A stretch of DNA of 64,000 bases from Mesorhizobium amorphae CCNWGS0123 (GCF_001686985.1 NZ_CP015322.1:310001-374000); one strand, 5' to 3'; numbered from the stretch's first letter, positions 18,537 to 27,180 are shown. A program made the numbers and translations. Notes: generated by a model not told the origin, from the letters alone.

Positions 18537-19652
18537 GTGTCTAAATGCGCCATCAAAAGGATCGATGTTTTCAAGGCGGACCTCCGCTATAAGGGCGGGG
18601 TTTACCGTTTGTCAGGGGGGCGCGAGTACAGCGTCTTGGACGCGACAATCGTGCGGGTAACTACGCAGGATGGAATTGAAGGCTGGGGGGAAAGCACTCC
18701 CTGGGGCTCTAATTATGTCGCCTCCCACGCGCTGGGTGTCAGGTCCGGCATCGCAGAAATGGCGCCCCATCTTATTGGCCTTGACCCAAGACGAGTTGAC
18801 CGCACCTATGACGCCATGGATGCAGCCCTTTTAGGGCATGAACATGCCAAGACGGCGATCGATGTCGCCTGCTGGGACATTTTTGGAAAGTCTGTGGGTC
18901 TCCCCGTGTGCGAGCTGTTGGGGGGGCGCACCAACGTAAAGATGCCGGTTATCTCGTCAATCCATTTGGATGAACCGGAAAATATGCGCCGGAGCGTAGC
19001 TGAGTATCGTGCCATGGGTTATCTAGGTCACTCCGTGAAGGTGGGCGGGGAACCGGCAGAGGACGCAGCCAGAATTGAGGCTGCTCTCGCAGATCAAAAG
19101 CCCCGAGAATTCTTTATCGTCGACGCGAACGGAGGGCTGACGGTAGAGACCGCGCTACGCATGCTGCGTCTTCTTCCTCAGGGGCTCGACTTTGTACTTG
19201 AGGCACCCTGCGCAACGTGGCGGGAATGCGTATCTCTGCGCAGGAGGACCGATATCCCGATCTTCTTCGACGAGCTGGCAACCAGCGACGCTTCGATCGT
19301 GCAGTTGATAGCTGATGATGCAGCAGACGGAATAGGTTTGAAAATCTCCAAAAATGGCGGGCTCACGAAAGGACGCCGCCACCGCGATATCTGCATTGCG
19401 GCCGGCTACACGATGAGCGTCCAGGAGACTGCGGGCTCCGATATAGCCTTCGCAGCAATTGTGCATATGGGCCAGACCGTTCCAGAGAGATACCTTCGCT
19501 GTGTGCTTGAAAGCCGCGCCGTGATGTCTGGGAAGACCGCCGACGGCCGTTACGATGTCGTTAACGGACGTATCGTCGCCCCGGATCTACCAGGCCTGGG
19601 GATCACACCTCGCCTCGATTTCCTAGGTGATCCAGTTGCCCATTATTCCTAG
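18537..19652 (+). CDS. Enolase-superfamily epimerase/dehydratase, HpbD-like (copy 1)
   Basis: This is a 371-residue mandelate racemase/muconate lactonising-type enzyme. GWGESTPWGSNYVASHALG and the end PGLGITPRLDFLG resemble hydroxyproline-betaine 2-epimerase (HpbD) and cis-3-hydroxyproline dehydratases. Expected catalytic features are visible: Lys in GHSVKVGG, metal ligands in VDANGG, LEAPC and FDELA, and the second Lys in LKISKNGG. A GTG start at 18537 is chosen because of the strong GGGAGG ribosome site and agreement with copy 2 at 26065; the two proteins agree at roughly four of five positions by eye. The likely role is to invert or activate a proline-type betaine. It lies behind operator B. 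Confidence 0.85.
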   Translation: MSKCAIKRIDVFKADLRYKGGVYRLSGGREYSVLDATIVRVTTQDGIEGWGESTPWGSNYVASHALGVRSGIAEMAPHLIGLDPRRVDRTYDAMDAALLGHEHAKTAIDVACWDIFGKSVGLPVCELLGGRTNVKMPVISSIHLDEPENMRRSVAEYRAMGYLGHSVKVGGEPAEDAARIEAALADQKPREFFIVDANGGLTVETALRMLRLLPQGLDFVLEAPCATWRECVSLRRRTDIPIFFDELATSDASIVQLIADDAADGIGLKISKNGGLTKGRRHRDICIAAGYTMSVQETAGSDIAFAAIVHMGQTVPERYLRCVLESRAVMSGKTADGRYDVVNGRIVAPDLPGLGITPRLDFLGDPVAHYS

Positions 19653-19904
19653 GTATGGCGCGTGAGCCATACGATTGCGAAGGCCCAATGACGGCCGGTG
19701 GCGCTCAGAATTAAGGGTCTGTCGGTCGACCGGGGCGACACGGCCAATTCGAGTTCGTGTTCGGTGATGCGACCCGCCTGTCTGCACTTCGTATTCGGTC
19801 TGGCCAGGGACTTGGGATCCTTGCGCAGGCATCGGCCGACATTGTCGGCAATCGGGGGATGCCCTAGAAGCGAAAGAACTCAAATTGTTGTGGCGCGACA
19901 GACG

Positions 19905-20840
19905 ATGCGATCAAAGACGCTGTACCATAACATCCTAAGGCTATTGCCGACCTTCGAAGCAGCTGCGCGCCGCGAAAGCTTTACCTTAGCCGGCGAAGAA
20001 GTCGGCCTGTCACAGAGCTCAGTCAGCAAGCAGATCATTCAGCTCGAAAGCAGGCTCGGACAGCCGCTTTTTGCCAGGGCGCATAAGCAAATTTCGTTAA
20101 CCCCGGCGGGCGATCGGCTCTTGAGAGCTTACTCCGCCGCGGCATCTCAGATCATTGATGCTCTTGAGGATTTAATTCAGGATCGATCTAGGCAGCAGAT
20201 CGTACTTTCGACATCAACGGCCAATGCGACCTTCATGCTGCTGCCTCGGGTCGCCGAGGTCAGGGAATGTTTTGGCGGCGGGGAGATCTTTGTTGTGACC
20301 GCCGACCCTCAAGGCATCGAGCCGACAGGGCAAGTGGACCTAGTGTTCACCTTCGGAGAACCAGATTTTCCAGGTCTCACTCTACGCCCGTTGTTTTCGG
20401 ACATTATGACACCGGTTTGTTCTCCTGAGTTCCTGGAAAAGAACGGGCCCCTCCTAAAAGTGACTGACCTGCAGAATTGCGAACTGCTCTACATGCAGGC
20501 TCAACACCCATCGTGGGTGGGTTGGCGGCAATGGCTGCGTGAGTTTTCCTTGGAGCCGCCCAAAAACCAGCGCACGATGGGATTCAATAACTACTACAAC
20601 TTGATCCAAGCGTGCCTAGCAGGGCAAGGCGTGGCTCTGGGCTACCTCCGGGTACTTGGCGAACTGCTAGAAGCCGGACGCTTGGTGACCCCGCTCCCCG
20701 AATTCCGCCAAACAGAGGATAAGTACCACATCGCTTGGCCTTCGCATCGACCTCCAGATTTTCCGATCCAGCGGTTTGAGGAATGGCTGACCAGGCGGTA
20801 TGGCGGCCCTATCAAGGGCTTTTCGCTGTCTGGCGACTGA
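19905..20840 (+). CDS. LysR-family transcriptional regulator (GcvA-like)
   Basis: This is a 311-residue regulator. The N-terminal helix-turn-helix is LLPTFEAAARRESFTLAGEE plus VGLSQSSVSKQIIQLESRLG; a type-2 periplasmic-binding-like effector domain follows. The ATG at 19905 is chosen because the LysR fold starts about ten residues later; the open frame extends further upstream without similarity. The C-terminal motif FNNYYNLIQACLAGQGVALG is typical of the GcvA group. It lies between enolase 1 and the PanB-like gene on the same strand, so it probably controls part of this block. The ligand is unknown. Confidence 0.88.
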   Translation: MRSKTLYHNILRLLPTFEAAARRESFTLAGEEVGLSQSSVSKQIIQLESRLGQPLFARAHKQISLTPAGDRLLRAYSAAASQIIDALEDLIQDRSRQQIVLSTSTANATFMLLPRVAEVRECFGGGEIFVVTADPQGIEPTGQVDLVFTFGEPDFPGLTLRPLFSDIMTPVCSPEFLEKNGPLLKVTDLQNCELLYMQAQHPSWVGWRQWLREFSLEPPKNQRTMGFNNYYNLIQACLAGQGVALGYLRVLGELLEAGRLVTPLPEFRQTEDKYHIAWPSHRPPDFPIQRFEEWLTRRYGGPIKGFSLSGD

Positions 20841-20965
20841 ACACTCGTTGTTGACGGCAGCCCTCCGGAAAGTTCCGAGTTTGACGCGCCCTTGCTATCC
20901 CCTTTAGCCGAGTTGCCGGCGTAGACGATGACGCATGCTGATTCATGAAAGCGCCCACCCTGAAT

Positions 20966-21014
20966 AGTTAGGCAGCTTTTGCATTCTCTGGAGGAATGCA
21001 AAAGCTGCCTAACT
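20966..21014. repeat. Perfect 21-bp stem-loop between LysR and the PanB-like gene
   Basis: AGTTAGGCAGCTTTTGCATT, extended by one C (20966-20986), pairs exactly with 20994-21014 around the 7-base loop TCTGGAG. No strong T tract follows, so it may be a poor or bidirectional terminator, an mRNA-processing hairpin separating the LysR message from the downstream operon, or a small transposon relic. The perfect stem implies recent origin or selection. Confidence 0.6.
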
Positions 21015-21100
21015 TTCATTTGATTTCCGAGTGTCGCGGCCACATCCTTCAGCCCTGAAGAGCCGCAACGGGTTTAAATCCGCTCCAAGGAAGGTGGCGA

Positions 21101-21949
21101 ATGCGCAACATATTCACATTTGGTCATCGGCCAGCTCAACGCAACTGGACGGTTGCCGACTTGCGCGCCAACAAGGGCAAAGTGCAGCTGACCGAAGTAA
21201 CAGTCAGCAGTCGCGAACAAGCGGCGCGAGCTGCCGCCGCCGGGATCGACACGCTGATGACGCGTTCGCAATATTTGAAGGAGGTCAGGGATGGGGCGCC
21301 TACCACATTCGTGACCGCGGCTCTTATGCTTGTAGATCACCCTACGGAAAAAGATGTGCTCGAAGGCGCGATGCGAGCGATGGATGAGGGCGCCGACGCG
21401 CTTTATACAAGCCGAAGCCTCGACACCATCAAGATGCTAGCCGATCTTGACTTTCCGGTTATGGGACATGTCGGCCTGGTGCCTCCCTATAGCACCTGGA
21501 TTGGCGGGTTGCGTGCTTACGGTACCAACGCCGACGAAGCGATGAAACTTGTTGAGCGCTTCCGGGCCATGGAGGCTGCAGGTGCTTTCGCTGTCGAGGT
21601 CGAGCTCGTGCCACAGGAAGTGCTTGAGGCGATCAACGAGCAAACGAGCCTCATTACTTTTTCAATTGGATCCGGCTCTGGTGGGGACGTCACCTTCCTA
21701 TTTTCGGAAGACATTTGTGGTGAGACGAAGAACCCTCCCCGGCATGCTTACGCGTATGGCAATGTGCTTCAGTTGCAGGAGCAAATGGAACGGGAAAGAA
21801 TCCAAGCGTTGACTGCGTTCCACGCCGCCGTGCGGGATGGTTCTTTCCCCTATCGCAACGTTACGGTCTCGATGAAGCCCAACGAGCTGGAGTCATTCCA
21901 GGCTCGGCTGGGCGAAGCAGCCCCCTTGGGTGCGCAAAGCGTAGGATGA
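21101..21949 (+). CDS. PanB-like TIM-barrel protein lacking the usual active-site acids
   Basis: This 282-residue protein resembles ketopantoate hydroxymethyltransferase (PanB), which moves a one-carbon unit from methylene-tetrahydrofolate to a keto acid. VMGHVGLVPPYSTW matches PanB GHLGLTPQS, and EAAGAFAVEVELVP matches AGAQLLVLECVP with its catalytic Glu. However, the blocks carrying the metal-binding Asp (VGDSLG and ADLPF in E. coli) and the KIEGG block are replaced (LMTRSQY, VTAALML, LYTSRS). A normal PanB reaction is therefore unlikely. GGAAGG lies before the ATG. The stop overlaps the next gene (ATGA), so it is translationally coupled to the hydroxylase. I infer a different lyase or transferase role in the same pathway. 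Confidence 0.7.
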   Translation: MRNIFTFGHRPAQRNWTVADLRANKGKVQLTEVTVSSREQAARAAAAGIDTLMTRSQYLKEVRDGAPTTFVTAALMLVDHPTEKDVLEGAMRAMDEGADALYTSRSLDTIKMLADLDFPVMGHVGLVPPYSTWIGGLRAYGTNADEAMKLVERFRAMEAAGAFAVEVELVPQEVLEAINEQTSLITFSIGSGSGGDVTFLFSEDICGETKNPPRHAYAYGNVLQLQEQMERERIQALTAFHAAVRDGSFPYRNVTVSMKPNELESFQARLGEAAPLGAQSVG

Positions 21950-22968
21950 CGCACATGGTCACCGATACGACAAAGCCAGAAGTTACACTCCCTGGAAAAG
22001 CGATTTGGAACTACCGCCCTAATCTGCCGCTCGAGGACAAATCCATCTTCAACCTCAGGCGCGGACCACTTGAGGGGCTAATGCTCATCTGGCACTCGTG
22101 GTTGCCTATTTCTGATAGATTGATTGTGGTCGGCGTGTCTTTCCTGACCTGGTATTATCTTTCACCGACGCTGGAAACTGCGCGCACATTCAGTCTTGAT
22201 TGGGTCGCAGCCATCTATCTGCGCAATCTGGCAATGATAGTGCTTCTCGCCGGCGGAATGCATCTTTATCTGTATACGTTCAAAATGCAGGGAGACCGTC
22301 TGCGCTATGACGCCCGCCCGTTCCATAAGAAGAATGCGCTATTCACTTTCAGCAGCCAATTTCTCGATAACGTGTTCTGGACGATTGCTAGCGGCGTAAC
22401 GGTATGGACAGCGTACGAAGTCCTAGGCCTTTGGTGTTATGCGAACGGCTATATGCCGGTTCTAACCTTCACGGCGCATCCAGTCTGGTTTGTCCTGTGG
22501 TTTGTGTTACTGCCGCTGTACGGGGTTTTTCACTTCTACTGGATTCATCGTGTTCTTCATTGGGGACCGCTCTACAACCGCTTTCATTCGCTTCATCACC
22601 GCAATGTCAATGTTGGGCCATGGTCGGGCATGTCCATGCATCCCATTGAGCACCTCATCTATTTGACTTCAATTGTGATCCACTTTGTCCTCGCGTCACA
22701 CCCAATCCATTTTATCTTCCACCTTCAGTCGAAGGTGCTTTTGGCCGTGAGTTCGCATGCCGGATACGAGTCGGTTACGGCGGGCGAACACAGTGACTCG
22801 GGCCTGAAGGTTGGCGACTTCTTCCACCAATTGCATCACCGCTACTTCGAATGCAATTACGGCGAACCAGAGGTGCCTTGCGACAAATGGTTTGGGACCT
22901 TCCATGACGGATCAGAAGAGGCGACTGCCCGTACCCGGGTTCGCACCAAGGAGATGCGTAAGAGGTGA
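21946..22968 (+). CDS. Membrane di-iron hydroxylase-like protein (fatty acid hydroxylase/sterol desaturase superfamily)
   Basis: This 340-residue protein has several hydrophobic segments (about residues 55-75, 90-110, 135-150, 175-200 and 235-260). The His clusters of the superfamily are present: HFYWIHRVLH, HSLHH, HPIEH and HQLHHRYFECNYG. These bind two irons and activate O2 for C-H hydroxylation or desaturation. It overlaps the PanB-like gene by four bases and is followed by a ferredoxin and a ferredoxin reductase, which would supply electrons. In a betaine island without any Rieske demethylase this trio is a candidate N-demethylating monooxygenase; that role is inferred and not known for the family. 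A lipid or sterol substrate remains possible. Confidence 0.85.
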   Translation: MTHMVTDTTKPEVTLPGKAIWNYRPNLPLEDKSIFNLRRGPLEGLMLIWHSWLPISDRLIVVGVSFLTWYYLSPTLETARTFSLDWVAAIYLRNLAMIVLLAGGMHLYLYTFKMQGDRLRYDARPFHKKNALFTFSSQFLDNVFWTIASGVTVWTAYEVLGLWCYANGYMPVLTFTAHPVWFVLWFVLLPLYGVFHFYWIHRVLHWGPLYNRFHSLHHRNVNVGPWSGMSMHPIEHLIYLTSIVIHFVLASHPIHFIFHLQSKVLLAVSSHAGYESVTAGEHSDSGLKVGDFFHQLHHRYFECNYGEPEVPCDKWFGTFHDGSEEATARTRVRTKEMRKR

Positions 22969-23069
22969 GTCGCCAGGGAAACGTCTCTGCGCGCCCCCCC
23001 GCTTCTTCGGCGTGAGCCTGTGACCACATTGCCTTCCTGGAGAAGGGGAGCAGGTCGCTTAGAAAGGTC

Positions 23070-23396
23070 ATGATGATTAAGATCACTTATGTAGAACACA
23101 ACGGCCGCGAGCATACCGTTGGCGTCCCACAGGGAGGGACCCTTATGGAGGGCGCGCGGGACAACGGCATTCCCGGCATCGAGGCAGACTGCGGTGGTGC
23201 ATGTTCCTGCGCAACTTGTCACGCCTACATCGACTCTGCGTGGATTGAAAAGCTCCCGGCCAAACAGCCGATGGAGGCCGACATGCTGGACTTTGCATAT
23301 GAGCCGGACGCGACGCGATCGCGCCTGACTTGCCAGGTCCGAGTGACCGAGGCTTTGAACGGCTTAGTGCTGCATATGCCGGAGAGGCAAGCCTGA
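23070..23396 (+). CDS. [2Fe-2S] ferredoxin, adrenodoxin/putidaredoxin type
   Basis: This is a 108-residue electron carrier. Cluster ligands are seen in DCGGACSCATCH (C-x5-C-x2-C, with one extra Cys between) and the distal Cys in SRLTCQV. The motif HAYIDSAWIEKL and the length fit the adrenodoxin/putidaredoxin branch rather than plant-type ferredoxins. It starts at 23070 after AGAAAGG, with a second Met directly behind. It lies between the di-iron hydroxylase and the reductase and most likely shuttles electrons between them. Confidence 0.92.
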   Translation: MMIKITYVEHNGREHTVGVPQGGTLMEGARDNGIPGIEADCGGACSCATCHAYIDSAWIEKLPAKQPMEADMLDFAYEPDATRSRLTCQVRVTEALNGLVLHMPERQA

Positions 23397-23448
23397 GATC
23401 AGAACCGATGTGTCGGCGAGCTTGAGGCTACAGCGGCAGGGAGTGGGA

Positions 23449-24687
23449 ATGGCCGGTATCGTAATCATAGGCGCGGGCCAAGCAGGAGCCTCGGTAGCGG
23501 CGAAGGCGCGAGTACTCGGGTTCTCAGGACAGGTTACGATAATAGGTGACGAGCCTGTCGCACCATATCAACGCCCTCCCTTGTCCAAGGGGTATCTCAT
23601 AGGCGAAACCAATTTCGAACGGCTCCTTCTACGATCCCCGTCGTTCTGGAGTGAAAACGGTATTGACCTAAAGCTTGGTGCCCCAGCCTCCGCAATCGAT
23701 CGGTTTGCGAAGACAGTGAGGTGCTGCGACGAGACCGTTCGATATGACCAGCTTGTCCTGGCGACCGGCTCCAGCCCGCGGAGGCTCCCGGCGCAGGTAG
23801 GGGGCCAGCTAGGCGGAGTGTACACGTTCCGTACGGTGGCCGATGCAAACGCAATGACGGCGGAATTCAGCCCCGGACGAAAATTGCTCATCGTCGGGGG
23901 CGGATATATCGGCCTGGAAGCTGCTGCCCTCGGCGCAAAACTCGGTCTCGATGTTACCCTGATCGAAATGGCGCCGCGTATACTCCAGCGCGTCGCAGCA
24001 CCGGCGACTTCCGATTTCTTCCGTGCACTGCATGCCGAGCACGGGGTCACCATCCTAGAAAACATCGGGCTTGGCCGTCTGATCGGTGAAGGGCGCGTTT
24101 CCCGGGCTCTGTTATCCGACGGTACCGAGCTGGAGGTCGATTTCGTGATCGTGGGTATTGGCATTGCGCCCAGAACCCAACTTGCGTCCGAAGCTGGCCT
24201 GGTCATCGACAATGGGGTGGCTACCGATGCCTTCGGCCGAACCTCCGACCCAAGCATCTGGGCGGCCGGAGAATGCGCCTCCTTTCGCCATGGTGGAAGC
24301 CGAATCAGGCTCGAGAGCGTTGGTCACGCAATAGATCATGGCGAACTCGTAGCTAGAAACATTGCTGGTGCCGCTGTCCGATACAAGGCGCAGCCTTGGT
24401 TCTGGTCAGATCAATACAACGCCAAGCTTCAGATCGCCGGTCTCAACGTCGGGCATGATCGCTTCGTGGTGCGTGAGGGAGAGGGCCCTTCACAATCTGT
24501 GTGGTATTATCGCGGGCCGCAACTGCTTGCGCTCGACGCGATGAACGACTCTCGATCCTATATGGTTGGCAAGCGCATTATTGAAACCGGTCAGACGATT
24601 TTACCAGAATTTGTCAGCGACACGTCCAAAGACGTGAAGTCGCTCCTGTCGCTTGCCACCACGATTACAGAAACATTTGCGGCGTGA
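23449..24687 (+). CDS. FAD-dependent ferredoxin reductase
   Basis: This 412-residue protein resembles putidaredoxin or rhodocoxin reductase. The FAD site is VIIGAGQAGASVAAKARVLG with APYQRPPLSKGYL. The NADH site is LLIVGGGYIGLEAAALGAKL. The second FAD block is SIWAAGECAS, and the C-terminal interface domain is complete. The ATG at 23449 is preferred because the FAD motif begins three residues later and GGGAGTGGG precedes it. It transfers electrons from NAD(P)H to the ferredoxin encoded just upstream. It ends about 110 bases before operator C and is probably the last gene of the unit. Confidence 0.92.
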   Translation: MAGIVIIGAGQAGASVAAKARVLGFSGQVTIIGDEPVAPYQRPPLSKGYLIGETNFERLLLRSPSFWSENGIDLKLGAPASAIDRFAKTVRCCDETVRYDQLVLATGSSPRRLPAQVGGQLGGVYTFRTVADANAMTAEFSPGRKLLIVGGGYIGLEAAALGAKLGLDVTLIEMAPRILQRVAAPATSDFFRALHAEHGVTILENIGLGRLIGEGRVSRALLSDGTELEVDFVIVGIGIAPRTQLASEAGLVIDNGVATDAFGRTSDPSIWAAGECASFRHGGSRIRLESVGHAIDHGELVARNIAGAAVRYKAQPWFWSDQYNAKLQIAGLNVGHDRFVVREGEGPSQSVWYYRGPQLLALDAMNDSRSYMVGKRIIETGQTILPEFVSDTSKDVKSLLSLATTITETFAA

Positions 24688-24800
24688 ATAAAGGTGGCTT
24701 TCAACTAAAGGTTGTATAGTGAACATTGTGAACTAACGCCTGTGTAGAGCTTGATAGGGTAGGGTGAAGGCTACGCCGGGGCTTGCTCACCTCCTCTATC

Positions 24801-24842
24801 GATAACATTTCGTCTCATGAACCATGAGTATTTATCGGGTTG
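24801..24842 (+). promoter_or_regulatory. Shared operator/promoter box, copy C (upstream of the dehydrogenase/enolase 2 unit)
   Basis: The box begins GATAACATTTCGTCT. Its core is the perfect dyad CTCATG-AAC-CATGAG. It then reads TATTTATCGGGTTG. The outer part equals the other three copies while the dyad bases have co-varied, which argues for a real inverted-repeat binding site. Further shared bases (TCGCTCTAGCGTTT at about 24858) match the stretch behind copy D. Confidence 0.7.
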
Positions 24843-24917
24843 TTATCTAGCTGACCTCGCTCTAGCGTTTGAAATCATTGAGAAAACTTGTGTACACTAA
24901 TCGAGGTCTGTCCAGGG

Positions 24918-26048
24918 ATGAAAAGTGGTTTTTCGAAATCTTCGAATGGCTCTGGAATTGAAATTCCAGAGGTGATGGCTGGCGTAGTCCTCGTCGGGCA
25001 TGGGGGGGTCGACAAGCTCGAGTACCGCGAGGATATACCGGTACCCACGCCGGGCCCTGGAGAGGTTTTGATCCGTGTCGCGGCTGCCGGCATCAACAAC
25101 ACTGACATCAACACGCGAATTGGTTGGTATTCAAAGGGTGTCAACAGCGCCACAGAGGCAGGTGCGACGCAAGGCTTCGAAACAGTGCAGGACGCCGACG
25201 CAACGTGGTCAGGCGTTCCTATGTCATTTCCGCGCATTCAAGGGGGCGACTGCTGTGGTCACATCGTCGGCGTCGGCGACGGCATTGATGCCAGCCGGAT
25301 CGGTGAACGCGTCATGGTGCGAAACATCATACGCACCTATGCAGATTTCAGGCCTCTGGAGGGCTGGGTCTTTGGATCAGAGTGCGATGGGGCTTTCGCC
25401 CAGTATACCAAAGCACCGTCACACGAAACTGATAAGATAGAATGCAATTGGAGCGATGTTGAACTCGCTTCCATACCAGTCGCCTACTCAACGGCAGAAG
25501 CCATGTTGCACCGTGCCGGAGTCAAGCGAGACGAACATGTGGTCATCACCGGCGCCTCGGGCGGCGTCGGATCCGCTGCCATCCAGCTGGCCAAACGCCG
25601 TGGAGCTATGGTGACCGCAATCGCGGGGGCTAACAAGCTCGAACAACTGCGCGAGCTTGGCGCCGATCGTGTCGTCCCGCGAGGCGAGGATCTGGTTAAA
25701 CACCTCGGCAAGGAAGTCGCCGACGTTGCTATCGATGTTGCAGCGGGACCTGGCTTTGCAGCGCTCCTGGACGTCTTAAAGAAAGGCGGACGTTATGCGG
25801 TCGCCGGGGCCATAGCCGGGCCCATTGTTGAGCTTGATGTGCGTACGCTGTACCTAAAAGATCTCACCTTCTTTGGGTGCACGTTCCAGCCCGACGAAGT
25901 TTTCACGAATCTCGTTTCCTACATCGAAAAAAGTGAGATCCGCCCGTTTGTCGGCAACACTTATCCATTGAAGGATATTGTTAGGGCTCAGCAAGACTTT
26001 CTGTCAAAGCGTATTCCCGGGAAACTGGTGCTCGTCATACCTCACTAA
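24918..26048 (+). CDS. Zinc-type alcohol dehydrogenase/quinone oxidoreductase (MDR family)
   Basis: This is an NAD(P)-dependent medium-chain oxidoreductase of 376 residues from the ATG at 24918 (other starts are at 24888 and 24975; GAGG twelve bases upstream favours 24918). The catalytic-domain blocks are GHGGVDKLEYREDIPVPTPG and IQGGDCCGHIVGVG; the Rossmann motif is VVITGASGGVGSAAIQLAKR. The family reduces or oxidises alcohols, aldehydes or enoyl groups. It lies directly behind operator C and 16 bases before enolase 2, so the two are co-expressed. A fragment of a paralogue lies at 14.2 kb. Confidence 0.85.
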   Translation: MKSGFSKSSNGSGIEIPEVMAGVVLVGHGGVDKLEYREDIPVPTPGPGEVLIRVAAAGINNTDINTRIGWYSKGVNSATEAGATQGFETVQDADATWSGVPMSFPRIQGGDCCGHIVGVGDGIDASRIGERVMVRNIIRTYADFRPLEGWVFGSECDGAFAQYTKAPSHETDKIECNWSDVELASIPVAYSTAEAMLHRAGVKRDEHVVITGASGGVGSAAIQLAKRRGAMVTAIAGANKLEQLRELGADRVVPRGEDLVKHLGKEVADVAIDVAAGPGFAALLDVLKKGGRYAVAGAIAGPIVELDVRTLYLKDLTFFGCTFQPDEVFTNLVSYIEKSEIRPFVGNTYPLKDIVRAQQDFLSKRIPGKLVLVIPH

Positions 26049-26064
26049 AAAATGGAAAGTAACA

Positions 26065-27180
26065 ATGCCAGATCTTAAGATTGCGCGTATTGACGTATTC
26101 AAGGTCGACCTGCCGTATACCGGCGGTGTCTATCTCCTGTCAGGCGACCGTGAATACACGACGTTCGACGCGACCATGGTGCGTATTACGACCCAAACTG
26201 GCCTCGAGGGATGGGGTGAAAGCACGCCATTTGGCGCGAATTACGTGGCATCTCACGCACTGGGTGTCCGATCTGGGATTGCTGAAATTGCTCCCTCGCT
26301 TATCGGGCTCGACCCCAGACGGGTTGACCGCGTCAACGATGCAATGGATGCGGCGCTTCTTGGTCATGAGCATGCCAAAACAGCGATCGACGTCGCATGC
26401 TGGGACGTTTTCGGAAAGTCAGTCGGTCTTCCTGTATGCGAATTATTGGGAGGGCGGACTAACCTCAAAATGCCGCTTATCTCGTCTATACGCATGGATG
26501 AACCCGAAAACATGCGTCGCAACGTAGCTGAGCATCGAGCAAGGGGTTATCGAGGTCATTCGGTAAAAATCGGCGGCGACCCGGTCGAGGACGCGGCTCG
26601 CATTGCGGCATCGCTGGCTGACAAAAGAGCAGGCGAGTATTTCATTGTCGACGCCAACGGGGGAATGACGGTCGAGACGGCCCTTCGTACGCTTCGACTC
26701 CTTCCGCACGGCCTGGATTTCGTACTCGAGGCGCCCTGCGCGACGTGGCGCGAATGCCTTTCGCTGCGTCGGCGTTCTAACATCCCTATGATTTTCGACG
26801 AACTTGCAATGAGCGACTCATCAATCGTTCAATTGGTCGCCGACGATGCGGCGGAGGCCTTTGGGTTAAAAATCTCCAAGAATGGCGGTTTGACAAGGGG
26901 CCGTCGTCATCGCGATATTGCGATCGCAGCTGGCTACACGATGAGTGTCCAGGACACAATCGGATCGGCCATCGCATTTGCTGCGATTGTGCAAATGGGC
27001 CAGACGATTCCGGAAAAATATTTGCGTTGCGTCGTCGATCTTCGGGCCATGGTTGCCCAGACGACGGCTGATGGAGACTTTGACATAATCGACGGCCGCG
27101 TGACAGCCCCGGACACGCCTGGCTTGGGGATCACACCCAGGCTGGAAGTCTTAGGCGAACCAGTTGCCAGCTATTCGTAG
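26065..27180 (+). CDS. Enolase-superfamily epimerase/dehydratase, HpbD-like (copy 2)
   Basis: This 371-residue paralogue of the 18537 gene has all the same active-site blocks: GWGESTPFGANYVASHALG, GHSVKIGG, VDANGG, LEAPC, FDELA and LKISKNGG. Differences lie mostly on surface positions and in the loop after LTTVE-type strands. Retaining two copies suggests two substrates or stereoisomers (for example a proline betaine and its hydroxylated form) or dosage; neither can be decided here. GGAAAG precedes the ATG. It is co-transcribed with the dehydrogenase upstream and the proline racemase-family gene downstream. Confidence 0.85.
   Translation: MPDLKIARIDVFKVDLPYTGGVYLLSGDREYTTFDATMVRITTQTGLEGWGESTPFGANYVASHALGVRSGIAEIAPSLIGLDPRRVDRVNDAMDAALLGHEHAKTAIDVACWDVFGKSVGLPVCELLGGRTNLKMPLISSIRMDEPENMRRNVAEHRARGYRGHSVKIGGDPVEDAARIAASLADKRAGEYFIVDANGGMTVETALRTLRLLPHGLDFVLEAPCATWRECLSLRRRSNIPMIFDELAMSDSSIVQLVADDAAEAFGLKISKNGGLTRGRRHRDIAIAAGYTMSVQDTIGSAIAFAAIVQMGQTIPEKYLRCVVDLRAMVAQTTADGDFDIIDGRVTAPDTPGLGITPRLEVLGEPVASYS

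Noticed and set aside
24918..26048. AcuI (acryloyl-CoA reductase) as identity of the MDR protein, which would complete a DMSP pathway
   Set aside because: The protein is clearly longer than AcuI and its N-terminal blocks resemble general zinc-type alcohol dehydrogenases; no acrylate genes adjoin it.
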